Assembly: GCA_030435675.1 (NCBI GenBank) | Contig: CM059625.1 | Coordinates: forward strand, 3,658,001-3,722,000 | Length of the DNA: 64,000 bases | Direction of reading: 5' to 3' | Origin: Steinernema hermaphroditum | Lineage: Eukaryota; Nematoda; Chromadorea; Rhabditida; Steinernematidae | Shown here: piece after piece, positions 14,072-27,189 of the stretch | How the letters are laid out: the number at the start of each line of letters is the position of its first letter | Numbering within the stretch: position 1 is the first letter of the stretch | Notes under the pieces: generated by a model | The model's database searches: none | What the model was told of the DNA's origin: nothing | What the model saw: the letters and a program-made list of their open reading frames with translations, nothing else | Translations under genes and position numbers: made by a program

Positions 14072-16651
14072 TCAAATGATGCGCAAGGAAGGCGAGAAGC
14101 GCTGAACGCGTCCTTCGGCGTTCGGTACGGTGATGGTTGCACGTTCTCCGCGAAGAATGGCCATAACGCCATTATCCCATGGTTCGAGGGTGAGTCCTGA
14201 GAGCTGAACGACGGAACCCTGAAATAGAGGCTTATGGATGGTCCAACTTGATAGTAAATACTGTCTTGAGATGCCCTTCGAGAAACTTCTGATAGAAGAA
14301 GTTAGTAGTGGTGGCGCCCTCGGTGAGAACATCGAACTCGACGCCTTTGGCGCCCACCAGGTGCATCGACACGAAATCGCCGCCATCCTCGAGATGGATT
14401 TCCATGAGTCGCGCATTGAAGCGACTAAACACCAAATGTCAAGCGGAAATGAGCGCTTCGGACGTACGTCACGCCGAAGTCCTGATCGCGTCCGTTAAGG
14501 GCGGTGGCCTGCGCGCAACGGGTCATTGTGCTCTGGCAATGATAAGTGAGAACGGTCTTCGAAGTGGAGCCAGCGTTCTTGTCCGCGTCGGGCGTCGAGA
14601 TGCTTACGTTCTCGAAGCAGACGATGTCGTTCTGGAATTCAGTTTAGGTACTTGCTCACGCAGGATTCTCTATTCACTTGTAATGGTTCTTTTTCAATTG
14701 CAGTATGCATAATAGGCTACGTGTTTATGCATATTTATGGTTATCATCAATCGGTGTTCATCTGCCATTCCGACAGAAAATAGCGGACACTCTCAGCCTG
14801 ATTAAGACATCACTGAACCATCTGGAAATGGCCGTCTCATCCCTATAGAAAAGCAATCAACTCGGTGACTTCTTCTCGGTGACGTGCATCTGCAAACACC
14901 TACTAGATGTCATTTAAAATGAACGCGCATTTTAAATTATTTTTCCGAATGCGTCCCTTGATGCATCAGTCTTTTAAATTGCTCAGTTGGCGTTGAAATT
15001 ATCCATCCGTTTAGATATTCCTGTTTTCTTCCACGTCGGCTTTTCGTAAAATATGCATTTAACTGTCACGACTGTCTTTCTATTTTATGGAGGCGAGCAC
15101 TGGAAGTTGGACCAGCCGATATATCTTTATTTTTAAACTGACTTAAACTGTATGGGTATGAACTTTAACACTACATGGCAACTTGTAAATGAGAGTGTCG
15201 TGATAATGCGAGTAACAGAATACAAGGCGTGTTTGCGTCGTTGCTACGAGAATCTGTTACAGTGCTTCTTACTGTATGACGTGGGATGACAACATTCTCG
15301 TAATGGCTTCCTGTTTTGTAGGCTGACCTTTATTTAATGACCACAGCCAGCCAGGTACAAATTATGCCCGATTCAATAGGTCGTCAACACGTATGAGAAA
15401 ACGCATTGATTTCGTCGTTTTTGTGCTTTGACGAACTGACGCTTTTCCCACCCACGGAGCATCGTAGGTGAGAAAACATATGCGCCTTCATTTGAAACTC
15501 TAGTCCCCGTTTCCTAGGGCTTCCTCCTATATTAGACGCATGATGAATAGGTCGTGTTTCGGTGCGTGCAATAAAGGACCGACCCTTCCCCAAGCTCAGA
15601 TTTTCTCCCAACGAAAAATGCGCATTGTCCCCCTTTATTAATTGAATACACTGCGCTACCGAGAATGTCTCACCCCTGGCGCACGCTTGCGCCTCGAGGT
15701 CGCCTTAATTGGAGTGCATTTTCATGCAATAGCACGTCGAGCAGCTGCACCACACGCGTCGTTTATCCGCTTATTAGTGCAGGCGCCTTGCGGAGATTGA
15801 CTCACACAATAGCGCATCGTTAATAGCTACGAGTCGCAGACCCAAAAAAGGAACCGTTTCCGCTTTGTTTGTTTTCGAATCAGATAAACTGATATAAACA
15901 AAAAGATCGTTTACCACTCGGAGTTGCTTGAGGTCGTTGCTGACGTCGTGCCCGAACGCTTCCACGAAGATCGTCTTGTTTTCCGAGTCTGCACAGAGGA
16001 GACGCATCGGCTGCTCCACGTTCGAAAGGTTACCATTGTCGATGTTTAGGATTCTGAGTGAGAAGGAGCTGCAACGGCTATGTTAGTATAAACCACTTTT
16101 GCGGATTTCTCAGTGCTAACGAAAACAATTTTGTTAGCTGAGAGAGGGAAATGAGTCATATTATTATGAAAGGTGCAAGTGCACTTTTTAAGGTTTATGA
16201 ATCATAAATCTATGCAGGAAGTGTTTCGGTGTTTCCGAAAGGAATTTGGAGTTAGATACCAGAGTGTCGACTTCAAAAAGTGATCAAGTTCAATGGCAGG
16301 GCATTCGATCTTTCCCTCAAAATTTATAGATCTCTTTTCGAACTAGTGCGGTGATTTGTTTCTCACTACTGTAAACAAATATGAGTTCTTTTTTTTCGTT
16401 CGAATGCGTGCCAAAATAGCGCAACTTTCACAATGGATTCCTGGTGTTTGTTTTGCGATGGGTGTTTGTTTTTCGAACAACCTTACGTTCAAATATATAA
16501 GCCGTCATCCATCTATATAAGTTCTTCAGTAGAACAATATTCACATCATGCTCTGAGATATTTAAAAACATCCCTTTTTCCAGCTGCCAACTTACCACAA
16601 ATTGTAGGAACTCTTAAATAAGAAATCGACCAGTGTCAGAGTGAAGTCCAT
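14072..16651 (-). CDS. POT1-like two-OB-fold protein, paralogue A
   Basis: Predicted single-stranded-DNA (telomere) binding protein of 227 aa. Minus-strand exons: 16651-16596, 16068-15915, 14631-14468, 14424-14262 and 14218-14072 (TGA); 684 nt, all phases consistent, two introns of exactly 43 nt and one of 1.28 kb. First OB-fold: SLRILNID, PMRLLCAD, IFVEAFGHD, then NDIVCFENVSIS. This follows the POT1 OB1 plan in which the last strands begin with a GDIVRFHRL-like segment. Second OB-fold: RLMEIHLEDGGDFVSMHL, then GSVVQLSGLTLEP. Start ATG chosen because its exon ends in a perfect GTAAGT donor in the required phase 2. The length resembles the short nematode POT1 homologues. Family assignment is by eye. 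Confidence 0.62.
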
Positions 16652-19600
16652 GGTTGCGGATTTCAATATTGAATATTAGGTGGCTTATCTGGAACAACAG
16701 AGTTGTGCGAGTGAATACACACGCGGCGACGCCTCGAAATGACCGGCGGATGCAAGGGCCGCTAGCCGCAGTTTACCCTTAGCAACTACAGAAATTAATT
16801 AGCACGATCACGAAGCACGAAATTAATTAGGAGTGTCAATTGCGGGCCGAGAGCTTGAGACGTGTGCCTGCAGGCGGGACATCTCATAGACACAGTGCGC
16901 TCTTCTTTCTAGCCTGACGCAAATTGCGCTAAGTTCGCGTTTTTTGCTGCATGCCTGCCGACGCAGTGGAAATATGCCATTAGTGTGTTCCGACGAGCCA
17001 TTAAGTACCCAGGAAGCGCACTAGTTGTATCAGTAAGCGATTCTACGCCGATGCGTTGTTGCTATGTTCGTCACTGATGTGTCGGATCCGTAGAGAAGCG
17101 ATTATCACTAGATTCTGAGATGCGTCAACGGCACAAGCCGCTTATTGCAATCAATCCTAGTCTCCTGGAATCGGTAATGCTAAGTAAGATTATCAAAAGA
17201 TTGTGTGTTGGCCGTTAATATAATGAGATTCCATGGGTACCTAGGTTATATGTTCGTTACGATGAAGAAGCTAGTCTGCTGTTCGGCGATATCAGAAAGG
17301 CTATTTCGGCAAAAGGCTATGTTTTATGCCCACCAACTATGATATTCTGCTGTAGAGGAAAACAAATATTAGTGCATCACACTGCAACGAAAAGCCTTCC
17401 GGGTCGATAGGCCTATGTTACGTTCAGTTCCTAGTAATTTGGAGAGATCCAACATGTCCTATTATGTTGCGCATACGATAGTCATCAGAGGGCTTCTTAA
17501 ATACATTCAGCACCGTCAGACGTTGAGGGTCCGCTAGCCAGATTATGTTTAGTACGAGAAACTGCTATAATCTTGGAAGATTTGATATTTCGGAAATGAA
17601 ATTATCAAAGAGGTTAGGAAATTTTCTGACGACCAATATTACTAACAGGGGATTTGTCCGAATCACGCTGAAAATTGGGAAGCAGGTAGAGCATGGATGT
17701 AAGTGCAGCGCATATGGACCCATCGGCTCTAAATCATATCAGCCCAACAAAAAAAGAAGTTTTGAACACAGTAAGTAGGCGTATCTTTTGTGCCGCAGTG
17801 GAATAGCTCTTTTCCAGCAAAAGTGCGGTGTATGTTCAAACCACAGATCCCGAATTTTTCAACTTTCTCGTTCATCCTTGCACAGTTGCAACATTGTACC
17901 AAACGACGAATATTTCTATCGACGAACACGTATGATAACATGGTCAATACTACGTAACGGCATTGTAGTGGCCATGCTATTATCGATGGTCATACGTATT
18001 GCCTAAGTCTACGTGTTTTTTCGCGTTTTCCAAAATAAATCGTTACAAGTGAGGTAAAAATTATCTCACGTTTCGAGTTTCTTCGGATTTTCTTAAACTT
18101 ATAAAAGATTTACATAGAGGTAAAGTGCATTCTATCTGTACTCAAGCGTCAGCGCACTTAAAGAAGCAAGCAAATATGACTGGATTTAGCACAGTGAAGA
18201 TGCACAAAGAAGCGCTTCTGTTTTCGCCGTTAATAATAGCTGTTTGCCAGAGATTTTCTTATTTTGGAAAATGATTGTTTTCGAAAGAGGAACTATCGTA
18301 ATAGCGACAATTACGTCACACCTCTGATGATGCGCCTTGTTTTTGTCGAATTTGAGCTACTTATAGCTGTGTTACGCTGCAGTAAGAAAAACAGTCTCCG
18401 GATATTCGGTCATTATCCGAGGTGTTTGTCATTAGAGTTTGGACGTACGACCGGATGTCGCGGCAACATTTCTCAGTGATGGACGATTTTAGCGAGAGAT
18501 TTATTCTTTTTTCGAGTCTCTCGTTTTCAAGAAAGCGCGATTGGCATTGCCTAAAATAGTGCTAAATCAAGCGGCGTTTCTGCTCTTAATAACCACCCTT
18601 AAAGCTGTTCATGAAAACAACAATTATGTCTAGGCAGAGAGATTTTTAATGAATTTTTTCGTCTCGCAATACACCGAACGCTGATTCTACTATATCTCTT
18701 CTGGACTCTACGCTACGGCTGACTAATGCTTAATACGATTTAGTGCTTAGTTCAATTGTCATAATCTGAGCTCGGCATGACAAGGTTAAATCCTTGCTAA
18801 GATTAGCGTGGTTCCGCGTCGTGACTGATATTAATCCGCATTTGTGCCAGCAACGTAATAAGGGTTAGTCACAAAATAATCCGTAAACCGAGCTCAAAAT
18901 CGATAAGGGGATACGGGCCGCTAATGAGAGGAGATGCAGCTCATCTCCGCAGGTGCAACAGCGTCAACCGTGCCTGGCCGTAGCGCCAAAGTCGGCAACA
19001 TTTCACTGCGGGCCGACGGCAGCGTCCGCCGACCCTTCGCGTGCAACTCTGATATGGCTTTCTTGGCCTTGCGTTTCGATGTTTAGCCTGGCCGTGGAGA
19101 AGTCGCGCGTAGGCTTTGGATATGGCACGCTAATCGGGTGAGTATTTAAATGTGGCCAACCTGAACAGTCAAAATTGGGAGGATGGTTTGGAGAGCTCCG
19201 TTCACAGTAAAGCCATCGGAAATAAGCTAACGATGAAGAAATATAAGGACGTATTACTCTCATTTTCTTAATCCACGAGACCAAGATCTCAGATCTGCGG
19301 ATGTGTGAATTGGTTTCCTTTACCTCACAAACGATGTAGACTAGAATTTCGTCTTCAGACCTGCAGGGACTCAAGCAAATGAAGGAATGGGAGCAATAGG
19401 ATACTAAAAGATTTGAGTCATTAAAGAAGGCCAGGAAAATACCCAAATACTGGGTAAAGCAGTTCTATTGCTGATTCAGAGTAGTATGGTAGCTCTGACC
19501 ACAGCGGGATATTCTTCTTTTCAAAATTCTATCACTAGACTATTGGAATATTCGATCTAGATGAGTCAGCTAGCCAGCTAGCCGTTATGATTTCTGGAGA

Positions 19601-21216
19601 CATCAGTTTTCGCATCGGGGGATGAATTATGTTTCAACAGCTTGTTAATGGGAACAAAACAAGATAACTAGAAACGAGGCAAAAACGGCTACAGTAATAT
19701 TCAGCCCATGGGCTATTAGAAGATGAGTAGGTGTCGACGATATTGAACCGTATTAGCCATCGTGAATATCCCACCGATTAGATTAACAGTTGACAAAATG
19801 AGTAAATTGTATAATGTGCCGAGTTCTTTGTGTGGCAAAGCGCCGGGCCGGCTGCAAATCAAAGACTGGCAAAGCACCTGTTGTTTAGGAAAAAGTGAGT
19901 AATGGAAATTGCTTGGCAAAGGCGCGGGTGGCGCGTTGTGGAGTGCACTAATGAGGATTGGCGATCGAAAACGGGGAACTACGAAATCCAACGCGGTTTC
20001 GAAAAAAAAAACGTGGCTGACGTGAACGTTTCATGTCCTTAGCACGGAAACGTGGCTAAAGCAAGGACAACATTGAAGTAAAATATTTAAAAATTCGGCG
20101 CAAGGAACTATTTCCTGCATGGGAAAGAGGCAATTCTGCCCGCTTTGGAAGATGGGCGACTGTGCACGGCCGGTGGGAATGAAGTGCCGAAGGCGTGTGG
20201 GGGAGGTGGGAACGACGAGCAGTCCTTTGTCCGTGTGCTGATGTAGCGATAGCGGCGACGGCCCTTTCCAAACACCTTTGTAGTCTGTGAGGCGATGATT
20301 TGCATATGTTCATAAGATAGAATCTCCATAAGGTTTGGTAGGGCTGCATGATGTCATCAAACGAAGACTAGGGCTAACAGCGACATCATAAGACATCATT
20401 GAAAGCGACCTTTTGCTCTTTTTTGACTCAAATTTCGGTTCCTGAAGCAAATTGCATTTGAATCATGGCGTGACAGATTTGATCCAGTGGTCTCCATGGT
20501 TTTTGTTCTCATGTACTAATCTCGCCAGATTTCTTGCCCGGCATTGTTCTTCAAATCTTTCTTCTCATGGTCGGTTCCCGCACCATTTACAAGAAAGCAC
20601 GAACTTAGCGCCGTTACTGTCCTGCGCAAATTCGGACCCTAAACCATAACCTGCCGGCAATCCCATCTATTGAAGTAACCAAGAACGTCGCTGTCTCGTT
20701 TGTTTTAGATTGTGCATTCGTGCGTGTAAGAATGCTCATTGCGAATTCTAAAGGAGTGAGCACTTAACTTGATTACACCTTATTCAGATAACATAGTACA
20801 TAAAGGATAGTGACTGACTACAAAAACAAATTGAGGTCGTAAAACATGTTTACTGTAGAATCAGGATGAATCAGGATAACGGTTTCCTTCAAAAACACAA
20901 ACATCAGGATTATGGGAATGTCTCGAATTTTGGCCTCGATATAGAAATGCATCGACAATGACGTATGACGGTAAAGGTTGAAAAACAGACGGATTAACAT
21001 TTGCGCTATTTAAGGCGTGACAAACAATAGACGCCTAAGCAGTTCATTGGTTAATATCAGTTCCTTATCACCGCGCGCTTTATGAACTCCTTCGTGTGAG
21101 CTAGAGTTCAAACAGTAGGCTGACGGGGCTGTGGATCACCCAGTAGGCCCATCTAAGCTGCTAAAAACGTAAAAAGAATAAGCTTCTTGTTGACGGTTCC
21201 GCGCCACCGCATACCT
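16652..21216. other. Intergenic, one exon-like GC-rich segment
   Basis: No full gene recognised in 4.5 kb. A GC-rich stretch at 18930-19140 looks exon-like (see findings). The remainder is AT-rich with stop codons in all frames. Confidence 0.4.
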
Positions 21217-22460
21217 ATGTATATGACATCTTTCGGTTCGCATCTCACAAACCTTTCCTTTTCAGATCGCTACGATCATAGACCTCAAGTGAAACAGCTC
21301 ACTGGAACAAGTAATAATGGTATGGTAACATTCATCTGCTTGAACATCAATTTTCACTGCAGATCACGAAACGCACTGCTCCCTACAAGAAGCGAATGTC
21401 CCGTCATCAGCCGTTTCCTCGGCGCGTTTGGAAGGACAACTCGCTCATCAACCGATGTGCCGAAGTGGGCAGTCTGGACAAGATAGAAAGCGGACTGTTT
21501 CGGTGCGAATTTCTCGAACGCGACACGTACTCTCCACCTCGCGAACGTCCTGTCTACCCTTCGCTTCGTCGCAACGCTTCCGAGCCGCCCGTCGCCAGCG
21601 ACCGTGTTGTCATCCCCGACTTTGAGGACGAGGAAGAGACCGAAGAGGAGAAAGCGCAACGGGCTCGGCATCCAACGTTTCCACGACTGGTTTGGAAGAA
21701 CAACTCGGTGATCAACTGGTGTATGAGAGACGAAAGTCTGGACAAGTTGGAGAGTCGCATCCTTCGTTGTGTCTTTCTTGAACGAGACACTTATTCTCCT
21801 CCACGCGAACGACCTATCGCTCATCCGACTCTTCGTCGTAACCTCTCGGAGCCACCGATCGCAGTAGGCAGTGCCTGGATCACCAGCCCTCCTGAGCACC
21901 AACCGATGGAAGTGGACACATTGGAGGCTGAGGAAGATACTGAAAAGGAGAAGGAAGAACAGCGGGCTCGCATGCAGGAACACGAGGAACACTACCTCAG
22001 AGACATCGAGATGGGTGTGCTGGGCACTGTGGACAATGGACCTCCATCGTATTGTGAAAAGTGGTCTGGCGTTGCTCTGGATGAATTCAAGAACTGGCAT
22101 CCACGAAGCGGCTTCACCCCTCCCGGCACTCCTCCAGCGGCCTGCTATGACTCGTACATAGAAGCCGATCAGTGCATCCCACCCATAACTCCTCGTTCCC
22201 CTTCTTTCGGTCCCCTAACCCCAGAAGAAGAAGCTCGTCTCAAATTTGAAAAACTCCAATACAAGCTGATGATGCGCGAGGACTCGAACTGCAATATGGA
22301 AATGGTCGACGAATACTTGACGATTCGTGGTCGCCGTGAGCGACTCGACGGCGACAGCCACGGCTCTACGCCCTCTACCTCTAGTAATGACCCAAACAAC
22401 CCGGTTCCCTCTGTAAAGCGTCCCCGTAAACGCTCTTCTTCCGCAATTGTGATGAATTAA
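21217..22460 (+). CDS. Protein with internal duplication, acidic linkers and 14-3-3-like motifs
   Basis: Not recognised as a known family. Model: exon 21217-21324, a 38-nt intron, then exon 21363-22460 (TAA), 401 aa. A later start at ATG 21396 would give 354 aa. A module of about 60 residues occurs twice (from about residue 54 and about residue 142): FPRxVWKxNSxINxC, SLDKxES, FLERDTYSPPRERP, then RRNxSEPP. Each copy is followed by an acidic Glu-rich linker ending QRAR. RRNASEP and RRNLSEP both fit the R-x-x-S-x-P 14-3-3 consensus. The C-terminal third has several Pro-directed sites (FTPPGTPP, PPITPRSPSFGPLTP) and a basic KRPRKR that could be a nuclear signal. It looks like an intrinsically disordered, phosphorylated nuclear or RNA-associated protein, but that is inference. 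It sits between POT1-like genes A and B, on the opposite strand. Confidence 0.75.
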
Positions 22461-23002
22461 ATCGTGACAATAATGTGCACATCTAGTCATATCTTGTGTC
22501 TATCTCAAATATAACTACTCTCAGATTCATTATTACCCTCATTAATGCGTATTTACTCGACTATTCTAGTTTTCTTTTGCACGGACCATTTACACCCACA
22601 CATTTATTTTGCATATCTATCAAGTTTCTGTAGTTCTAAATAAAATAGTAGAAATAATACAACGAATTGGAAGCATGGACCTAATGAGTTAGCAATCTTT
22701 GTTGAAAATGTAGTCACTAGTGTTGTTGGAATACACACACCTCGGAAGGCGTTCCTCGCAAACATCAGACGTTCGACTTGCCCTTGCTATTTCCTTTCTA
22801 TGGAATTCCCGTTTCGTATCGTTTCGTAAAAAGTGGCAGGTTCCATTTATTCGCTAACTACATTCAACACAATGATAGTTTAAGGAAAGAGACACATTGC
22901 TATGGCAATGATTCGTTAATCATCAGGAGACAAGCCAAGACAAGCACATTGTTAATGGAAGACAGGCCAAGATAAGCAAATTGATATAAACACAGATCCA
23001 GT
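22461..23002. other. Convergent intergenic spacer
   Basis: Lies between the 3' ends of the duplicated-module gene (+) and paralogue B (-). It contains the plus-strand poly(A) signal and nothing else I recognise. Confidence 0.5.
22639..22644 (+). terminator. Poly(A) signal of the 21.2-22.5 kb gene
   Basis: AATAAA about 180 nt after the stop codon. Confidence 0.45.
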
Positions 23003-24843
23003 TCACGACCAAGTAGCGGTTATGTTGTTTTTGAGGTTTTGCGGTGCGTAAAGGTACAGCCAGTTCTTACCGAAAGTCGCGATCGCTCCGTGTTTCGCGC
23101 GGAGTTGCGCCAGGACTCTTTCTCCTCGTGGAGCGAACGTCAAACCGCTAAATTCGATGATGCTTCCCTGAAAGTTCAAATATGGGCTTTGAATACTCTG
23201 AAAAGTTGTGAATCATACGTCTGACATGGCTTGAAGAGTTTTAAGTAAGTGCTCGTAGAAATCCGGTCGAGCGTAGATCTTGACCTCACCGTCCAATCCA
23301 GAGCATACCAGGGTTACCTTCTCCGGCTTCTTATCCTTGATTCTTCGGAAGACAAACAAGTACTTTCTAAATATTGCGACTTGAGAAAGTGAGCCTAGAT
23401 CGAGGACCCACTGAGATGCGTAGCCAAATCGGCGCTGTACGTTGGACAGCTTTTCATTTGGATGGAGCTTTGTCGCACTGCTGCCGGATTCAAAAAGCAA
23501 CGTGACCTGCTGCTTTTCGTTTGTTCCTTTGCTTTCAGATTGGATTGACAGCCATTGAAAGAGCACAACGTCGCCCTGAAAACTTTGAAAACAAATCGCG
23601 TATACTTTAGTATGAACAGCGACTTGGATTTCAGGTTTTGGTCTTGTCAAATACAGTTACAATTTTGGTCATTCCCTATTTTCAGTACATAATATCCAAA
23701 TTTGTAAACAAGGGTCATACCAATATAATGCACCAAAATATCTCTTTGGTACTTATTGAGCTTCAACCGAAAGGGCGCAGATATTCCTGTTAATGATCGC
23801 AGCTTTGAGAAAGTTTAAGGGAGAAGCGATTGATCTCTTTCACTTCATGAACAAGGAAACATACAAGAAACCAAATCTATGCGCTCTATGCGTTATGTGT
23901 ACTATCGAAAAAAGGAGCCTTGTCAACTGACCGCCAGAGATCGCCCTGTAAAACAATGAAAGAATATCTCTAGGCACTACTTTAACCTTTAAGTCCCATC
24001 TTCTGACTTACATCAGACTCGTAGGAACTGCTTGGGAACAGCTATGTAGCTAAGATTGTGAGGTAGTTTTCAGGTGCGTGCATGGTCGAACTGTGGAGTG
24101 GCTAGGCTGTCGTTGTTCGTGTCCGACCCTCGGTCCCTCGCGGCCATTCGATCTTACTTTTCTTTGCTTTGCATCCTAACTCAATTAACAAAGGAAAACA
24201 CAAAGAATTATCGACTCGAGCACGAAAATCCTTGATCTTTACAATTGCTTACACTCGTGGCACACGACCGTTCCAGCTCATGAGATTTTGGGGACTTGAC
24301 GTTCGCCCATCTCTGTATTTTAGCTCGATCTGAGGGGAACACTTCAGAAGCTTGCCTTGCAAGTTTTACCCGTTAGACTGCCGGTAGAGGACGCCATTTG
24401 AAGTGGTAGGGCCGTGTCATCAATGATAGCACCGTATGATTTTACATCTACGTTCATCTTTCTGTTTCTTTTCTTCATCTTTTGACTCTTTTTTGATCAC
24501 ATGTACGCATTTAAGTGCGCTGGACGCCACCGGAATTTCTGGCGGAAGTGCCTGTGCGCGGAACGCAAGTGAACTCACCACTTGAAGAGACTGGACCTTC
24601 TCAATGTTGTCTTTACCGAACGCTTTAACATCAACGGTGATCCTATTTGCGTCGAAGCAGCGAAACGAAAGCGGTTTGTTAGGGTCCTCCTTGTAACCCT
24701 TGTCAATGGTCACAATTCTCAAGGCGAACTTGCTAAATTCGTGTCCAATTACTAACTTCAGAGGGTACGTCAGTGTCTTACAAAAATTCATTGCCGTCCT
24801 GAGTGAATGGGCGGACGCTACTCAGGCCGAGTACCTTATCCAT
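23003..24843 (-). CDS. POT1-like two-OB-fold protein, paralogue B
   Basis: Predicted telomeric-type ssDNA-binding protein of 245 aa. Minus-strand exons: 24843-24782, 24732-24579, 23575-23219 and 23167-23003 (TGA); 738 nt with consistent phases. This is the copy that best shows the POT1 resemblance: FALRIVTIDKGY, a strand VDVKAFGKD, then GDVVLFQWLSIQSESKG and LLFESG. Order and spacing match the POT1 OB1 end, where a GDIVRF-type strand is followed by a KIQ-type strand and a LTFEG-type strand. Second OB-fold: KVTLVCSGLDGEVKIYA, then GSIIEFSGLTFAPRG. The exon at 24732-24579 is 154 nt, identical in length and phases to its counterparts in A and D. The intron between the two OB-fold exons seen in A and D is absent here. 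The first intron uses GTAAGA. Confidence 0.65.
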
Positions 24844-26572
24844 CTCCGCGTGCTTAAATTAAGAGCCGTCAAATATATGCAAACAAACAAGAGCATAAAA
24901 ACGTGCGAAAAAAAGAGTAAGAAACACGCTAATGTGACGGCGACCGCCAATGAAGCAGACTCGAGAGAAAGGCAACGCGCGAGGGTCAGCCTTTGAGTGA
25001 AATATCCTTTCTCGAATATGCGCAAAGCGGCCGACGCAACTGCACGCAGATGTAGCACTGACACAAATAGGCCGGAGGGGAGGATAGGTAGGCACATAAT
25101 GAGTCCATTCGCACGAAGCTTCTCGATGCACGCTTCGGTTGCGCATTAAACATCCACGTGAGCTGATGACACGCGCGTGATTCGCAACAATAGGCAAAAC
25201 ATGCTGTCATGCAACTTTTGCTCAAAATAGAACTACACGTGAACGAAGGAAGTGACGTAGAAACAGGGGATGAGGACTCTGGTTCGAAGGGTGTAATAGA
25301 CCAATCTACTGCCTCAAGCCTCAAAGTGCCAATAACCAACCGGTATCCAGGTGTTGGACATGAGTAGAAGCGGAGTACAAGCAATGAAAAATGATAATTG
25401 ATAACCATAAGGAGTAGAATTTAGTATACCTATTACTTTTTTTCCTCTTGCTCAGCATGCTAGGTTCGTCGTTCAAACGATCGTAGTTCGCTCACTCGTG
25501 CACTAAGAGTTCACAACGACCTCAGGTGCTTACTTACATTCAGCTGCAAGACACTAAAGACCAGCCTGATCTGATCATCCGAATGTGCGCTGTAGGTAAA
25601 TGCGCATAAACAACACTAAAACACAAAGAAGTTCTTGCTAAATCTCCGGGACATCAAAACAGAACGTTGCAGCAATCGTCGATATGATTTCACTCCATCT
25701 TTATGACAACAAAATTCGAGGTCTTAAAATTCGGGCTCCAAGCTGTCGTAATTAGCTGTTTTGTTTTGTGCGTGAAACGCGTTCTACGACGAACGAACGC
25801 GTTTTTCGATGGGTTCTTGCCATGTGGAAACGGTAGAAAGATGGTTCTTTGTGCTCAATAGCTCGCTATGGCACTTTCTCAGCTCTATCTTACTGCCATT
25901 TATAGTCGTCCGTTAACGCAGTGCCTGGTTCAACAAAGCAGTGTCGCTCCCGTTGGAAATCCACGTCTGAACGCAAACTTTTTGCGGTATGAGCCAAGAG
26001 GATCTGCGCTGTTTTCAACGAAATAACTTCGGACGTGAATGTGAACTAAGGAACTTTTGAACTATCCACGGTAGAAATCGTTCAACAAACCAGGCAACAC
26101 TCTTCCTTTGTAGGTTGTGTGTGATTTGTGTGCTGATGCGATGATGGAATGAATTGGGGTTCTTCCTTCATACGCGTTGTTGAGGGCAGACCCAGACATG
26201 CCCTTTGTGAGACAGTCTAGACTGCCCCGCTCACCCTATATATAGCCTGTATCGTTGTGTCATTTGTGTATTCGTATATTCGTTGTATGCTACGAGTAAA
26301 CAAGCGGTCGTGTACTACCTGTGTCAACTCTAGCGTCACAACACGCGTGATTTCATTTAAATTTATCCGATTGCTTTTTTGTGTCCAATTTTCTGTGAAC
26401 TGGAACCCGGTTATACGACCTATTCTTTGCTCGCGCTATAATCGCGCCATTTTCATTCCGGTTGTAATTCTGGATCAGTGAGTTGAGTCAGTCGTGTTAA
26501 GAGCCAACTACAGTCTGCGCGACGCGTCGCTTAGCTACGCGACACAAACGGATTGTAAACGAATCATTACAG
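24844..26572. other. Intergenic, upstream of paralogue B and of the small gene at 26.6 kb
   Basis: No gene recognised; overlapping short open frames around 24.8-25.4 kb are shadows without motifs. It should hold the promoters of both divergent neighbours. Confidence 0.45.
26566..26572 (+). promoter_or_regulatory. Possible trans-splice acceptor
   Basis: ATTACAG ends exactly one base before the ATG of the small gene at 26573. No donor-bearing upstream exon was seen, so a spliced-leader acceptor is a reasonable reading. Confidence 0.35.
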
Positions 26573-27074
26573 ATGAAGCTGCTGAAGCCAGGAGCGTAAG
26601 TTAGTACAGTCATTTCTTGTCGTATTAATGTGCTTGGTTACAGCGGACAACGTGAATCATAAAGCAGACGGAGAGCGTGCACCGTAGCAGTTGTTCGGAC
26701 AAAATCGTCGCAGCTACTGATGATTTCATCATGGTCAAGGAGTTCAAGAAAGAGTCAGTCATCCCATTTTATCCCCTTCTCAATGTTCACTTTCAGAAAT
26801 CACATCTGCGACAATGGCAGTGTTCGGATCATTACCAACAGCCTCCATCGTTTGAGTCTCCGAAAGCCGTCCAACGATTCAGCCAAAATGTTTTGCTTGT
26901 GACAGATCCGTATCTAACCATTATTTTAGATCGAATCCTGAGCAACATAGTCAGGTCAAGGCTGAGGAAGGAATTGGCTTCAAAGAGTCAGTTGACATTT
27001 ATGCCTCTGTGCGTTCTAAATTAGTCGTTATAGGAGTGAAGCTACCTGCAAAGGAAGTAGCGCCAGCGCAGTAG
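26573..27074 (+). CDS. Small four-exon gene of unknown function
   Basis: Hypothetical protein of 107 aa. Exons 26573-26595, 26691-26753, 26797-26889 and 26930-27074 (TAG). Three introns (95, 43 and 40 nt) all fall in phase 2 and the total is 324 nt. A clean acceptor ATTACAG lies immediately before the ATG, which could be a spliced-leader site. The protein starts MKLLKPGACSDKIVAATDDF and ends KLPAKEVAPAQ. No domain was recognised, and no signal peptide or membrane span is evident. An alternative acceptor for exon 2 at the first AG (26643) gives an early stop, which is why I chose 26690. The regular small introns in one phase are the main argument for a real gene. Confidence 0.5.
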
Positions 27075-27189
27075 ATAACGAGTGGGAAACTGTCGGCGAA
27101 AAGTGCTTGTCAACCTGATTTGTCCTTAAGCTAAAAATTTTTCTTAGGTCGTGCGAAAACGTGTGCCGCAAACACTGGCCTGGCAAATT

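Noticed and set aside
21354..22100. Minus-strand open frame of 248 codons
   Set aside because: Antisense shadow of the internally duplicated gene; it has no motif and lies opposite a convincing coding sequence.
26640..26710. Resemblance to the ADAR/ADAT deaminase signature (a KPG stretch and SCSDKI)
   Set aside because: The two pieces are in different frames and the residues after SCSDKI do not fit a deaminase domain.
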